This document shows, in pieces, positions 1 to 8,103 of a stretch of DNA of 64,000 nt. Both the position numbers and the translations under genes were made by a program. The notes under the pieces are model-generated. The model saw nothing but the letters and a program-made list of their open reading frames with translations, made no database searches and had not been told where the DNA came from. Each line of letters begins with the position of its first letter. The first letter of the stretch is position 1. This DNA is from a virus, in IMG/VR virus record IMGVR_UViG_3300017963_000190, positions 62,001 through 126,000 of that record. One strand, given 5' to 3'.

Positions 1-416
1 CACTCGGTGAAGGGCTTCCACTCACCTCCGTTGGGCCCACTCAGACGAAATCCCTTGACGAGCACATTAATGTACCTGCCTTCGTCTTTCGCTTTGAGTA
101 CCATACCATCCAGCTTGGCGTTGTAGTGCGCTCGTAGGCGATCCTCAATCGCCAGGATGGTAGCCAGCCGGGGGTTTTGTAGGACGAAAGTACTGAGATA
201 CGAATGCGTACGCTTGTTTTCCAGTCCAGTGACCTCGCTTTTGCAGTCTTCGCTAAGACCCTCGGTGAGGAGCTTTTTCACACGGGCTGTTATTCGAGCG
301 GTAATGCTCTCCCAGTTGAAGTCACCGCGTTTGTATTTTGCGTCTTTTGCCACCGCTAGCTTCTTGGGATGTGGCCTTACCGTGAAATCGATCACGACGA
401 ACGTTGGTTGTGGCAT
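1..416 (-). CDS. Hypothetical phage protein, 3' end outside the window
   Basis: An open frame starts with ATG at 416 behind a GGAGG ribosome site six bases upstream and stays open to the left edge (138 codons visible), so the C-terminus is missing. The product begins MPQPTFVVIDFTVRPHPKK and is rich in Lys and Arg. I see a helical middle and no membrane segment or known motif. It is the last gene visible in the transcription direction, 56 bases after the preceding gene. The function is not recognised. The gene call rests on the ribosome site, the complete open frame and the continuous minus-strand gene order. Confidence 0.75.
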   Translation of the reverse strand, partial: MPQPTFVVIDFTVRPHPKKLAVAKDAKYKRGDFNWESITARITARVKKLLTEGLSEDCKSEVTGLENKRTHSYLSTFVLQNPRLATILAIEDRLRAHYNAKLDGMVLKAKDEGRYINVLVKGFRLSGPNGGEWKPFTE

Positions 417-472
417 CTTGGCCTCCGATTGCTGGTTCTGTGTACCTGTATTTTACAATACACGCTCACGAA

Positions 473-778
473 TCAGTCGGTAAGGCCAATCTCTCGCATC
501 ATCTCTTCTCGCCACGTGCTTCTGTCCTCACCTTTCTTCGCGGCTTTTTTCTTTGCCGTACCTTTTTTCTTGCTCTTGGTGGCGGCATGCCTCCCCCACA
601 AAAGTTCCCCTCGCTGTTTTGCTTGCGTGTACACCCGGCAAGCTTCTGCCACCGAGATGCGATCTGCTGATCCATTCGTTTTGACGAGGTAATATTCGTC
701 CTGCGCTTTTGTGGTAGATAGTGTTAGGCCACGCCCAGCCTTTGCCAATGGAGTAAATCCTTCTGATCTCTTACCCAT
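473..778 (-). CDS. Small basic hypothetical protein
   Basis: This is a 101-residue product starting MGKRSEGFTPLAKAG. I chose the ATG at 778 because it overlaps the stop of the gene upstream (ATGGGTAA) and has GGGGA about eight bases before it. A longer in-frame start at 871 would run 100 bases into that gene. The C-terminal third is very Lys-rich (KSKKKGTAKKKAAKKG) and is followed by an acidic helical tail. A basic tract like this suits nucleic acid binding, but nothing identifies the family. It is translationally coupled to the Cys-rich gene before it. Confidence 0.7.
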   Translation of the reverse strand: MGKRSEGFTPLAKAGRGLTLSTTKAQDEYYLVKTNGSADRISVAEACRVYTQAKQRGELLWGRHAATKSKKKGTAKKKAAKKGEDRSTWREEMMREIGLTD

Positions 779-1034
779 CTTTTTTATCCCCGTTCTTGTC
801 AATCCCGTCGCTTCGTTTGAACCTGGCCATAAGGGCTTCCCTGTTCTTCCGCAGGTGGCTCCCCTCTTCACGCCAGCGCAAATCCACTTCGTGTTTCTTG
901 TAAGGCTGCCAGGTATAAAGAGGGCATCCAGTTACTTGGCAGTCAATTCTGCCATCCACCATGTCTCCGCAGCAAATGAAGCACATGGCGCGCATGGCCT
1001 CTTTGCGTCCAGGTTTGTTTGTCTTGGTGCTCAA
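771..1034 (-). CDS. Small Cys-rich zinc-binding-type phage protein
   Basis: This 87-residue protein has a Cys cluster, CFICC, then C at about residue 32, then CPLY followed by an aromatic-proline stretch (YTWQPYKK). Small phage proteins with a 'Cys pairs, then CPLYPYR' signature are common and are thought to bind zinc. Their function is unknown, and that family likeness is my basis for the call. The start codon is TTG, overlapping the stop of the upstream gene as TTGA, which indicates translational coupling. It sits in a chain of four small overlapping genes downstream of the BrxL-like ATPase, probably one transcript. Confidence 0.75.
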   Translation of the reverse strand: MSTKTNKPGRKEAMRAMCFICCGDMVDGRIDCQVTGCPLYTWQPYKKHEVDLRWREEGSHLRKNREALMARFKRSDGIDKNGDKKDG

Positions 1035-1279
1035 TGCCCAAGTCCTCCGTTCACTTCCTGTGCACGTCTGCGGCCATTGCGGTCACAGAAGACGCGGATC
1101 TCCGCAACGAAGTCTTCCTCTGAAACGTCTTCGTGCAGCTCTAGTGCGATGACCTGCACGCGTGTTTCTTTTTTACCGTTGCGCTTTTTGATCACGCGTG
1201 AGCCGTGGTGCTCCAGGTTGTAGAAGCTGCCTGGCTCCAGTTGGTTTCCGTTAATAATTTCCATCCCTTTAAAAAGCAT
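1031..1279 (-). CDS. Small hypothetical protein
   Basis: This 82-residue product starts with ATG at 1279 behind GGAGAG with six-base spacing. The stop overlaps the TTG start of the next gene. The sequence alternates short strands with charged turns (IKKRNGKKETRVQVIALELHEDV), suggesting a small beta-rich fold. No known motif is visible. It begins eight bases after the stop of the BrxL-like gene and is probably co-transcribed with it from the promoter at 2750-2778. Confidence 0.7.
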   Translation of the reverse strand: MLFKGMEIINGNQLEPGSFYNLEHHGSRVIKKRNGKKETRVQVIALELHEDVSEEDFVAEIRVFCDRNGRRRAQEVNGGLGH

Positions 1280-1287
1280 AGCTCTCC

Positions 1288-2724
1288 TTACGATACAGCA
1301 AGATGTGTTTTAGGTGTGATGATGAAGGGCGCAGCCTCGAACTCCCCTGGAGCCATCACTGCCAGCTGGGCGTTGACACGCTCTCTCAGCGTTGCCGCGG
1401 TCTGCGCCAGCCAGCGGACATCTTTCTGCTCGTAACGGTCGTGGGGGTAAAGTAGCTTGGCCAGCGCGGACGTGGTCTTCTCGATAGCAACCACATCCCG
1501 TCGGGTGGCCGCTGCAGGCATCTGCAGATCATTTATGAGATGTCGCCGGCTCCGGCCGCGTAGCTTCCCCAGCACCTGGCCAAGGTAGTCCACGATCAAC
1601 CCGTAACCGGAGCTAAGAGACCGTGGAGTGATCTTGGGGATCTCCCACCCAGGCAGGTAAGCGTGGATCCTGTCGAGAAGTGCGGTGTCCTGCACAACAG
1701 TTGGGAGCTCCTCGAAAAGATGTTTGTAGCGTGAAGCCGGGGAGCTCCCTTCGACTTCCAGGTTACCTGTCATGACCAGCGAGGCATCTGAGGAGTAGGT
1801 CTTTCCTCCGCGAGCAAATTGCCCACTCTCCAGGTAGTCCTTCAGCATGGAGATTGTCGTCACGCTATCGAATTGTGTATCCGCAATCTCATCAAGCACC
1901 ACTACCTTGAAGCTTCCGACAATGCCCAGCTCGCCGCTGGACACGTTGGCGAAAAGGGATGCGGCGGACACGTTGGCACCAGACGCAGTATAGACGCTAG
2001 GGGAGACGTTGCGCAGCAGGTAGGTTTTTCCTGTCTGGCGGGGTCCCAGCTCGATGAAATTGTAATTCGGCTCCACCGCTGGAAGTAGCCTGGCCAGGAG
2101 TAAAAACTTCATGTGGGGTGTAAGTGCCTCTGGCGCATATCCTACAGAAGTGAGCAGCACATCAATCCACTCGTCGACGGTGAACTGTGCTCGGTACTGG
2201 GCGAACTCTTCGAGGTCGGGCTCGTCTACCTGGAAAGGAAGGCATCCTGTGACAATCAGCCTGGAGGCGGATATCTTAGTCTTTTTGAGCTTTCCCCTTT
2301 TATACTCTAGTCGATACGCTCCCCACAGGCCGCCTGTGAGGAGGCGGGGGTATTTGTCGACAAGTGCTTCAAGAACCTCTACCCTGTTCTCGCCGGTGTA
2401 GGTAAGGGAGCCAACCAGCTCGCCACTACGCAGGTCTACACGAACGTTGAGTTTATCGATAACCAGCAGCTCCCCTTTCTTGAGGAGCTTGGCTTTGAGT
2501 AGCTCGCGCCGATCTGCCTCCGGCAACTTCCTGGCCACGTCCTCTCGTACACGTACCAGGTCGTCTGCCGCGGTACCTATGTTCACGTAATTGGCTACCA
2601 GATGCTCCACCACAAATTGTGGCAGCCTTGGTAATCCCGCATCCCGAACCAGTGATTTGTTGACTGCTAGGCTGCCGAATACCTGCCGAAGCTTGTGCTG
2701 TAATTGAGCGGAATTGCTGTTCAT
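1288..2724 (-). CDS. brxL: BrxL-like AAA+ ATPase lacking the Lon protease domain
   Basis: The protein is 478 residues. The Walker A motif GPRQTGKT is at 227-234, Walker B VVVLDEI ends at 280 with D278 and E279, and a sensor-like TGN lies near 320. The signature DRIHAYLPGWEIPK at about 351-364 is very close to that of BREX BrxL ATPases. The N-terminal 200 residues fit the BrxL N-terminal region. BREX BrxL is usually near 680 residues with a C-terminal Lon-type domain, which is absent here. BrxL is an MCM-like DNA-binding ring motor, so a replicative or DNA-translocating role is possible; that is inference. The start at 2724 is set by GGAGG seven bases upstream; an earlier in-frame TTG at 2778 lies inside the promoter. 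No other BREX genes are nearby. Confidence 0.88.
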   Translation of the reverse strand: MNSNSAQLQHKLRQVFGSLAVNKSLVRDAGLPRLPQFVVEHLVANYVNIGTAADDLVRVREDVARKLPEADRRELLKAKLLKKGELLVIDKLNVRVDLRSGELVGSLTYTGENRVEVLEALVDKYPRLLTGGLWGAYRLEYKRGKLKKTKISASRLIVTGCLPFQVDEPDLEEFAQYRAQFTVDEWIDVLLTSVGYAPEALTPHMKFLLLARLLPAVEPNYNFIELGPRQTGKTYLLRNVSPSVYTASGANVSAASLFANVSSGELGIVGSFKVVVLDEIADTQFDSVTTISMLKDYLESGQFARGGKTYSSDASLVMTGNLEVEGSSPASRYKHLFEELPTVVQDTALLDRIHAYLPGWEIPKITPRSLSSGYGLIVDYLGQVLGKLRGRSRRHLINDLQMPAAATRRDVVAIEKTTSALAKLLYPHDRYEQKDVRWLAQTAATLRERVNAQLAVMAPGEFEAAPFIITPKTHLAVS

Positions 2725-2749
2725 GTTGTACCTCCGTTCTGCTGAGCCA

Positions 2750-2778
2750 AATATAAGCTCGCTTGCCTCGTTTGTCAA
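2750..2778 (-). promoter_or_regulatory. Sigma70-type promoter of the BrxL-like gene
   Basis: Read on the minus strand, a perfect -35 TTGACA (2773-2778) is separated by exactly 17 bases from a -10 TATATT (2750-2755). The expected start of transcription lies about 20 bases before the ATG at 2724, just ahead of the GGAGG ribosome site. It lies in the 75-base gap after the deacetylase gene. Host RNA polymerase should read this as an early promoter; expression timing is inferred. Confidence 0.85.
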
Positions 2779-2799
2779 GTGAGCGGCTTTACGGAGGGG

Positions 2800-3453
2800 C
2801 TATGGATGGGATTTAATGAGCCGTAGGAATTGGCGGAGCTTGTAGAGGTTGGGGTGTATGAGCACAATGCTGTAGGGTTTATTGTGGAGTACCCGTCTGC
2901 GTAGCAGCGACCACATCTGCTGAGGGGATTTGCGCCAGTCCCCTACGTGGTACATGACCGTAATGAGCCTGTACTGGGCGACTACGCGTTGCACGTGAGG
3001 GCACAGCACTGCGTGCGGTGGGCGCCAGAATCTTGGCCAGATCCCAAAGTATTTCTGGAATAATTGCTGGCTGAGAAATATCTCCCTGCGAGCTCTTCCT
3101 GTTGATGTGCGACACAGGTTAGCGTGGCTGATGCTATGATTTCCTATCGAGTGCCTCGCTTGGATGATAGCTTGTATCCATTTGTAGTGCTTTCGTGTAG
3201 GACGGCATGGACAGCGTTGATAGTGTAAGAGTGGGTAGCTGGGGATGAAGAACGTGCCACGTATCTGATGCTGTTTCAGAACCGCCAAAAATCGTGGCGT
3301 GATTGGCGTCGGATGGTCGTCAAAGGTCCAGCAGATCGTGTGCGCTCTAGTGAGTATCGTGTGCTGCTGGCACGGAAGATTTTTAGGTGGAGCGGATTTT
3401 GTATAGAGAGGGGAAGCGAGTGCTGCGAGGGCCACTAGCGTTACAGGTACCAC
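2800..3453 (-). CDS. Secreted polysaccharide deacetylase (NodB domain)
   Basis: This 217-residue product has a short hydrophobic N-terminus (VPVTLVALAALA) that looks like a signal peptide. NodB-family motifs occur in order: TFDDHP (metal and catalytic Asp pair), HSIGNHSISH (metal His pair), RPPHA, GDW, and LIHPN near the end. The family removes N- or O-acetyl groups from chitin-like sugars, peptidoglycan or capsule using a metal ion. In a phage it could modify the wall or surface glycans during infection or exit. The start is GTG at 3453, with TAAGG unusually close to it; the start is the weakest part. It follows the HNH gene by four bases, and part of its 5' end is copied upstream of that gene. 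Confidence 0.85.
   Translation of the reverse strand: MVPVTLVALAALASPLYTKSAPPKNLPCQQHTILTRAHTICWTFDDHPTPITPRFLAVLKQHQIRGTFFIPSYPLLHYQRCPCRPTRKHYKWIQAIIQARHSIGNHSISHANLCRTSTGRARREIFLSQQLFQKYFGIWPRFWRPPHAVLCPHVQRVVAQYRLITVMYHVGDWRKSPQQMWSLLRRRVLHNKPYSIVLIHPNLYKLRQFLRLIKSHP
3396..3423. repeat. Direct repeat copy 1 flanking the HNH gene
   Basis: A 28-base segment beginning ATTTTGTATAGAGAGG matches 4081-4108 at 25 of 28 positions, with the first 17 identical. The copies are 685 bases apart in the same orientation and bracket the HNH endonuclease gene. This copy lies within the 5' end of the deacetylase gene, encoding ...SPLYTK.... Confidence 0.85.
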
Positions 3454-3457
3454 AGCC

Positions 3458-4066
3458 TTACTCTAATGGCGTGAGCAACGGCGCCGCAGGTGTTTCCTCT
3501 GTGGAGTCATCCTCCGTGGACTCTACTCCGTAGTATTTGCCAGGGTTTCTGCGGTGCATTGGGGTTTGGGAAGCTACTTGTGCGTGGTTCGCCAAGACGC
3601 GCAAGATATAGCGGTAGAGTCCCATCTTGCGTCCACTTTTCTGGTTGGCATGCTTGGACGCTTCTGTTTTTAGTTTTCGGTGGAGCGAGCGTGGCATATG
3701 CAGCTGGACGATGACCGTGTCTTCGTCGCTCTCATCGTCGATGTTAGGTACATACTCCGTCATCGCTTTTGAAATGATATTGGCTAGCTCTACCAGCCGT
3801 TGCCTTCCAGAAGGAGAAAGATTCTGCGCTGTCTGGTATTGGTACGCTAGGTCAGAGGCCAAGCCCTTTTTGTCGCTGCGTATGAAGTGCGCGAGTCGGT
3901 GAATGACGTCGTGGCAGGATCCACACAGCCACACGAGATTCTCTGGATCATCCGGAGATCCACCGAAGCCTTTCGGATGCTTATGATGCTCGTGGAGGAG
4001 TCGAACATCTACTGGAATCCCGCGGTGAATGTAACACACCGCGTTTTTGATTTGGTCAGCGGCCAT
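3458..4066 (-). CDS. HNH homing-type endonuclease
   Basis: The 202-residue product carries an HNH core near the N-terminus: HEHHKHPKG (25-33), N43 in PENLVWL, and CGSCHDVIH (48-56), with Cys11, Cys48 and Cys51 as possible zinc ligands. The C-terminal part holds a possible DNA-binding helix pair (PRSLHRKLKTEASKHA). Free-standing HNH nucleases are common phage mobile elements. I chose the ATG at 4066, preceded by GGTGAG. A longer frame to 4186 would overlap the previous gene by about 90 bases. The gene is bracketed by imperfect 28-bp direct repeats, consistent with insertion here. It ends four bases before the deacetylase start. Confidence 0.82.
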   Translation of the reverse strand: MAADQIKNAVCYIHRGIPVDVRLLHEHHKHPKGFGGSPDDPENLVWLCGSCHDVIHRLAHFIRSDKKGLASDLAYQYQTAQNLSPSGRQRLVELANIISKAMTEYVPNIDDESDEDTVIVQLHMPRSLHRKLKTEASKHANQKSGRKMGLYRYILRVLANHAQVASQTPMHRRNPGKYYGVESTEDDSTEETPAAPLLTPLE

Positions 4067-4080
4067 AATACTCACCAGTA

Positions 4081-4108
4081 ATTTTGTATAGAGAGGGTTA
4101 GCGAATGC
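4081..4108. repeat. Direct repeat copy 2 flanking the HNH gene
   Basis: This is the second copy of the 28-base repeat (see 3396-3423). It spans the last codons and stop of the small gene 4098-4328 and the gap before the HNH start. It differs from copy 1 at three positions. Confidence 0.85.
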
Positions 4109-4328
4109 GCACCGCTCCTCTATATAACAGTTTTTGAAGATTCCTGGAACGCCTGATGAGGTGCGGTTCAGTATGCTTGGGTACAAGTTCCATGTCTTCG
4201 TGTGCTGGAATTAACACACGGCGTTCCCCTCCATCAGGCAGCGGGACGTAGATTACAACGCTTCCAGCGTGTGGATTGTGGGCTACGACTTTTCCCTGCG
4301 CTACCGCTTTTGCTAGTTTTTGGCTCAT
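4098..4328 (-). CDS. Small hypothetical protein after the tape measure
   Basis: This 76-residue product starts ATGAGCC, overlapping the tape-measure stop as ATGA and preceded by a strong GGAGGAG. The sequence is beta-rich with a basic C-terminus (LIRRSRNLQKLLYRGAVRIR). Small proteins right after the tape measure are often baseplate or tail-tip assembly factors, but no motif confirms that. The last codons lie in the repeat that flanks the HNH gene, so its C-terminus may have been remodelled by that insertion. Confidence 0.7.
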   Translation of the reverse strand: MSQKLAKAVAQGKVVAHNPHAGSVVIYVPLPDGGERRVLIPAHEDMELVPKHTEPHLIRRSRNLQKLLYRGAVRIR

Positions 4329-7300
4329 CCGGCTCCTCCTTTGCTCGCGTTGGTGTTACGCATTTTTCCTTTTGCCAGCTCATTTGCAGTGGCCGCGGCG
4401 TCGTGCGCTTTATCTATTTTGAACTCTGTTGTTTGTGTGAGTTGGTAAGTCATAGTTCCTGTATTGGCATCGTATTTACCTCGCTGCGCCATGCCTCCTA
4501 CAGGCTGATCTCCCCCGGCTACAGTTATATTTGGTGCAGCTGCCGCCGCCTGCTTCTCTTTTTCTTTCTGTAAGTAAGCTGCGGCCACTTCACCGTGCCC
4601 GATCCCAAGCCCCTTTTTAAGCCGTTCTTGTCTAACAGCTTCCCACTTGGCAGCTTCGGCCCCTTTGAGCGCCCCTCCGACACCAGCACCGTGAGCTCCG
4701 CTTTGCCTTATAGCTAGCTGCCATTTATCGACGAGCTCCGGAGTCAGTTTCCTGGCTTCTGCTATATCGATCCCTGCTGCTTTCATCTGCGCGGCGAAAA
4801 TGGTTCCTTGTGTCTTTCCTAATATGCCGCCTTTTGGATCCCCTTTACCAGACAAAAGCCGTTGGAGGACTGTCTTACCTCCACGATATTTGTACAGTCT
4901 GGTAGAGCGGCGGATGAGCTCATCCATAATCGCTTTTGTACGCTCTTTGGGATCTTTTATCTTTGCGTACTGCGACATGTCCATGCCCTTCATCTCTTGC
5001 ATGACGTCGGAGTACTGCCCGGCTTGCGTACCAGCTATTGATTTTCTTACCCCCTCTGTGTAGAGGTCTACCTGCCGTTTGTATTTCTTTGTGAATTTTT
5101 TGGCATCCGCTAAGCGAGCTTTATCTTGCTCTGTCATCAAGCTCGGCCACTTCTTGGACTTTTCGATGATGCGGACGTAGTCCCTGTACGCGTTGATCTC
5201 TCGTTTTGTAAGTTGTGACCTGCGGGTAACCCGAGTGCGCTGGATCTCAGCTAGAATTTTCTCTTGCTTCTTGGAGCGTTTATACCCTAGCAGGCTCATA
5301 GCTCCGCTAGCTAGAGTGCTCCCAATATACGCTGCTGGGAGCATAGCTGCAGACGCAGCCCCAGCGGCAAAGCCTTTTATCCCACCCTTACCAGAAATTC
5401 CCGCTTTAATATTGCCCATCAGACCTTTAGTAACCATTCCTTCAGCTACCATAGTCTGGAAGCGTTCCATTCCTTTTGTTTTGCCTAAAGTCCTCTTTTC
5501 GCCCTCGCCTAACCCTCTCTCGGCAAGAGCGCCAGTGAGCTCACCAGCTAGATTAACTCCAGATACCTCTGCAGCGGTTTTCCCTACAGCCGACGAGATG
5601 CCTTTGACATCAGTGATGCCTTTAATCTTTTTGAATTCGCCGATCGCGTAGGGAATGGCAGCAGCCACGGCAAGCGGGAGTGCGACCTTTCCTACAACAG
5701 CCCCAGCACCGCGGAGGGCCATACCAGCGCCCCTTCCTGCTTTACCTAGCATAGATGCGGCACGCGCTCCCTTTGTCATCGGCGCCGCTTTCGATATTTG
5801 TAACGTTCGCACGCCTCTTGAAGACACTCCTGCCGTCGCGGTGTATCCTTTTGGCAGGCGACCTCTTCCACGTATTCTTCTGAAGAGGCCTCTTAGTCTA
5901 CCTGCTCGTCCTCTGCCTCTACGCCCTCCGCCAAGGAGGTCCATGATGCCGCCGCCTCTGCTCAAGGCCATTCTACCAACAGCAGCCAGTATCCCAACAA
6001 GCAGACCCTTCAGGGTGTACTTCAACCAGTTCTTGATGCTTTCTATGGTCTCGTAGGTTTTTAAGGCAATCTTGTATTTTAGGTCGGTGGGTTTCTGCCC
6101 CTTTGAAACCATATCAGTAAGCTTTTTCTGCCAATTGGTGGATTCTTTCGCTGCATCACCAGTCTTCTCAGAAGACTCGTTTATGGACTCGTAGAATTCT
6201 CCTCCCTTACCAACAGACTCCAGCATTTTCGACGCAAGAAATCTATTCCCACCTGTATATTCAGCTACCATCTCAAGGCTGACGGCGCCCTTTCCAACCC
6301 CTTCCTGCATCTTCTGCAGTACCATCTGCATGAGCTTGGAGTCGCCTTTGGCCGCGTCCAGAAGCATTGATAGAGCTTGAGGGCTTTCCATCCCAATCTT
6401 CATGCCCTGTATGGATTTCATGGCGGAGCGTAGTCTTACTTGTGTGCTCTCCGAAAACCTACTCATGTTCGCTACTATTTCTTGCGCTGCTTGCACAGAG
6501 AACAGGCTTTTGAGTTTACCGCTTGACAGGTCCTCCATCATTTTAGCCATACCTTGGGAGGTAACTCGCATCTCTTTTGTGGTGAACCCAGCCGCTTTCA
6601 TTCGAGTAAGAAGCGGTACGAGCGCTTTAGCATACGCGCCTACATCTAGAGCTCCGGTTTCAAAAGTATCATTGGCTTGCCTAATAATTTTCAGGAAATC
6701 CTCTTTCATGATATTGCCGGTCTTAAGGGCGCGTTCTCCCATATCCTTAAGTTTCTGCGTGTATGTATCGAGCGCGCCGGCCACAAGAAAGGTTTCCTTC
6801 TGCGTCTCCTTCAAAGTTTTGTTGCTGGACTCAAGGCGGTTACGCATAAAATCGGCGGCGGTCGCTGTATCAGTACCAAACACTTTAGCTAGAACCACCG
6901 TGTCCTTCATCAATCCTTTGGTGGTTCCCTGCATATCTTTGTACGCACCAATCTGCGTTGCGAAGTTTGACAGCACTGCTTTCTGTGCTGCCTCTGCCTC
7001 CTCCTTACTAATGTGCAGCTGTCTAATAAGCGTGGCTTGGTAACGATTCGCCGAGTTCACTGTGTCGACATACTTTTGTAGATTCGCGCTGGCCTTTCCA
7101 ATCGAGGCAGAGGTAGTCAGCATCGCTTTGGAGTGGAGCTCCTGCCCAGCACGTAATTCCTTGAGAAGGCGGTTGTACTGTGCTCCCACACCGATCAGTT
7201 TTAGTAGGTCACCAGCAAAGTTTCTGGTAGCTTGACCAGCATCGCTGATCATCTTGTTTACAGTAAGGTTTTGCTGCGCAAATTCCCTGAATTTCTCCTT

Positions 7301-7534
7301 TTGCTCTTTCAGTGCGTCACTTAAACTGTGGACAGATTTCGTTGCTTCCTTACTGGCCCTATCAAAATTCTGGTAGTTTTCTATGGCTGGTGCCATAGCG
7401 TTGGACAGCTGACGAGTTTCTTTGTACGCCTCTGTCTGCGCAGTTGTAAAGTCATCGGTGGCTTTCTCTGCGCTCTTGGCAGCTTTTTCTAGTTTCCCTA
7501 AATCGCCAAATAGGGTTTTGCCGTCGTCAGCCAT
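4325..7534 (-). CDS. Tail tape measure protein
   Basis: This 1069-residue protein has the tape-measure layout. A long helical N-terminal half (about 1-490) is rich in Ala, Lys, Glu and Gln. A Gly/Arg-rich region follows near 525-580 (GGGRRGRGRAGRLRG). Hydrophobic segments lie at about 507-525, 615-635 and 728-750, and a helical C-terminus ends the protein. Tape measures set tail length and help DNA entry through the host envelope; the hydrophobic segments fit that. The start at 7534 has AAGGA nine bases upstream. It lies directly downstream of the frameshifted chaperone pair and the tube and sheath genes, the standard order. At 0.15 nm per residue the tail would be about 160 nm. Confidence 0.88.
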   Translation of the reverse strand: MADDGKTLFGDLGKLEKAAKSAEKATDDFTTAQTEAYKETRQLSNAMAPAIENYQNFDRASKEATKSVHSLSDALKEQKEKFREFAQQNLTVNKMISDAGQATRNFAGDLLKLIGVGAQYNRLLKELRAGQELHSKAMLTTSASIGKASANLQKYVDTVNSANRYQATLIRQLHISKEEAEAAQKAVLSNFATQIGAYKDMQGTTKGLMKDTVVLAKVFGTDTATAADFMRNRLESSNKTLKETQKETFLVAGALDTYTQKLKDMGERALKTGNIMKEDFLKIIRQANDTFETGALDVGAYAKALVPLLTRMKAAGFTTKEMRVTSQGMAKMMEDLSSGKLKSLFSVQAAQEIVANMSRFSESTQVRLRSAMKSIQGMKIGMESPQALSMLLDAAKGDSKLMQMVLQKMQEGVGKGAVSLEMVAEYTGGNRFLASKMLESVGKGGEFYESINESSEKTGDAAKESTNWQKKLTDMVSKGQKPTDLKYKIALKTYETIESIKNWLKYTLKGLLVGILAAVGRMALSRGGGIMDLLGGGRRGRGRAGRLRGLFRRIRGRGRLPKGYTATAGVSSRGVRTLQISKAAPMTKGARAASMLGKAGRGAGMALRGAGAVVGKVALPLAVAAAIPYAIGEFKKIKGITDVKGISSAVGKTAAEVSGVNLAGELTGALAERGLGEGEKRTLGKTKGMERFQTMVAEGMVTKGLMGNIKAGISGKGGIKGFAAGAASAAMLPAAYIGSTLASGAMSLLGYKRSKKQEKILAEIQRTRVTRRSQLTKREINAYRDYVRIIEKSKKWPSLMTEQDKARLADAKKFTKKYKRQVDLYTEGVRKSIAGTQAGQYSDVMQEMKGMDMSQYAKIKDPKERTKAIMDELIRRSTRLYKYRGGKTVLQRLLSGKGDPKGGILGKTQGTIFAAQMKAAGIDIAEARKLTPELVDKWQLAIRQSGAHGAGVGGALKGAEAAKWEAVRQERLKKGLGIGHGEVAAAYLQKEKEKQAAAAAPNITVAGGDQPVGGMAQRGKYDANTGTMTYQLTQTTEFKIDKAHDAAATANELAKGKMRNTNASKGGAG

Positions 7535-7581
7535 GGACTGTAATCCTTATATGTGCGTACCTCTTCACTCTAATAATATCG

Positions 7582-8103
7582 CTATGTTCTGCCTACCACT
7601 TTTGGTCTCACGAAAGCACGCACAAAGTTAAGGAAGTGATCTTTGTCGGACTCATACAGGTCTACAAACTCAGAGGTAGCGGCCCACTTCGGTGGAAGGA
7701 TACCTAGCTTGCGCCCGAAGGTTGACTTAAGCATCTCCTGAATCTCAGGGGCTAGTGTCATTGCTAAAGGCAGTCTAATTATATCCGGCGTCTCGCGTTC
7801 GGTGGTTTTCTTCTCCGACTCTACCATTTGGGCATGGTAGTCTGCTTTCTCCCAAACAATACCCAGGTCTTTGACAAGCCGGTTGTACTGATCCTCCTGA
7901 ACCTTGGTTTGCCAGAAGTCCATGAAAAAGAGCGCGGGTAGATTATGGAAAAGCATCCGCGCCCTAGGTTCTACAGGCAAGACCCCAGCTCGCGCTATTA
8001 CTCGTCCCCAGATTGCGAGGTGGGCGTCTCCTTCTGTTCTTGGGACGGTCTCGCTAAAGGGTAGAGCTCCTCCTTGTCCATACGACGATCTTTCATCGTC
8101 CTG
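7582..8103 (-). CDS. Tail assembly chaperone, -1 frame extension (T part of G-T)
   Basis: This reading frame lies in the -1 frame of the upstream gene and is open without a stop from the slippery site at 8103-8109 down to 7582, adding 173 residues. Frameshifting would give a fusion of about 552 residues starting at 9239. An independent start is possible at TTG 7980 (132 residues) or ATG 7956, but neither has a well-placed ribosome site. The fusion matches the lambda G/G-T arrangement, where a small share of ribosomes shift and the longer protein binds the tape measure during tail assembly. Its place immediately before the tape measure supports this. Confidence 0.82.
   Translation of the reverse strand, partial: QDDERSSYGQGGALPFSETVPRTEGDAHLAIWGRVIARAGVLPVEPRARMLFHNLPALFFMDFWQTKVQEDQYNRLVKDLGIVWEKADYHAQMVESEKKTTERETPDIIRLPLAMTLAPEIQEMLKSTFGRKLGILPPKWAATSEFVDLYESDKDHFLNFVRAFVRPKVVGRT

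Noticed and set aside
1288-2724. A complete BREX defence system
   Set aside because: Only a BrxL-like ATPase is present, without the Lon domain. No BrxA, BrxB, BrxC, PglX or PglZ is nearby.
3396-3412. T7-type promoter suggested by TATAGAGAGGG on the plus strand
   Set aside because: The match is short, faces away from every gene, and is better explained as part of the 28-bp direct repeat.
5193-7043. Plus-strand frames of 130-213 codons across the tape measure region
   Set aside because: They are antisense shadows of the tape measure gene, with no recognisable protein motif.
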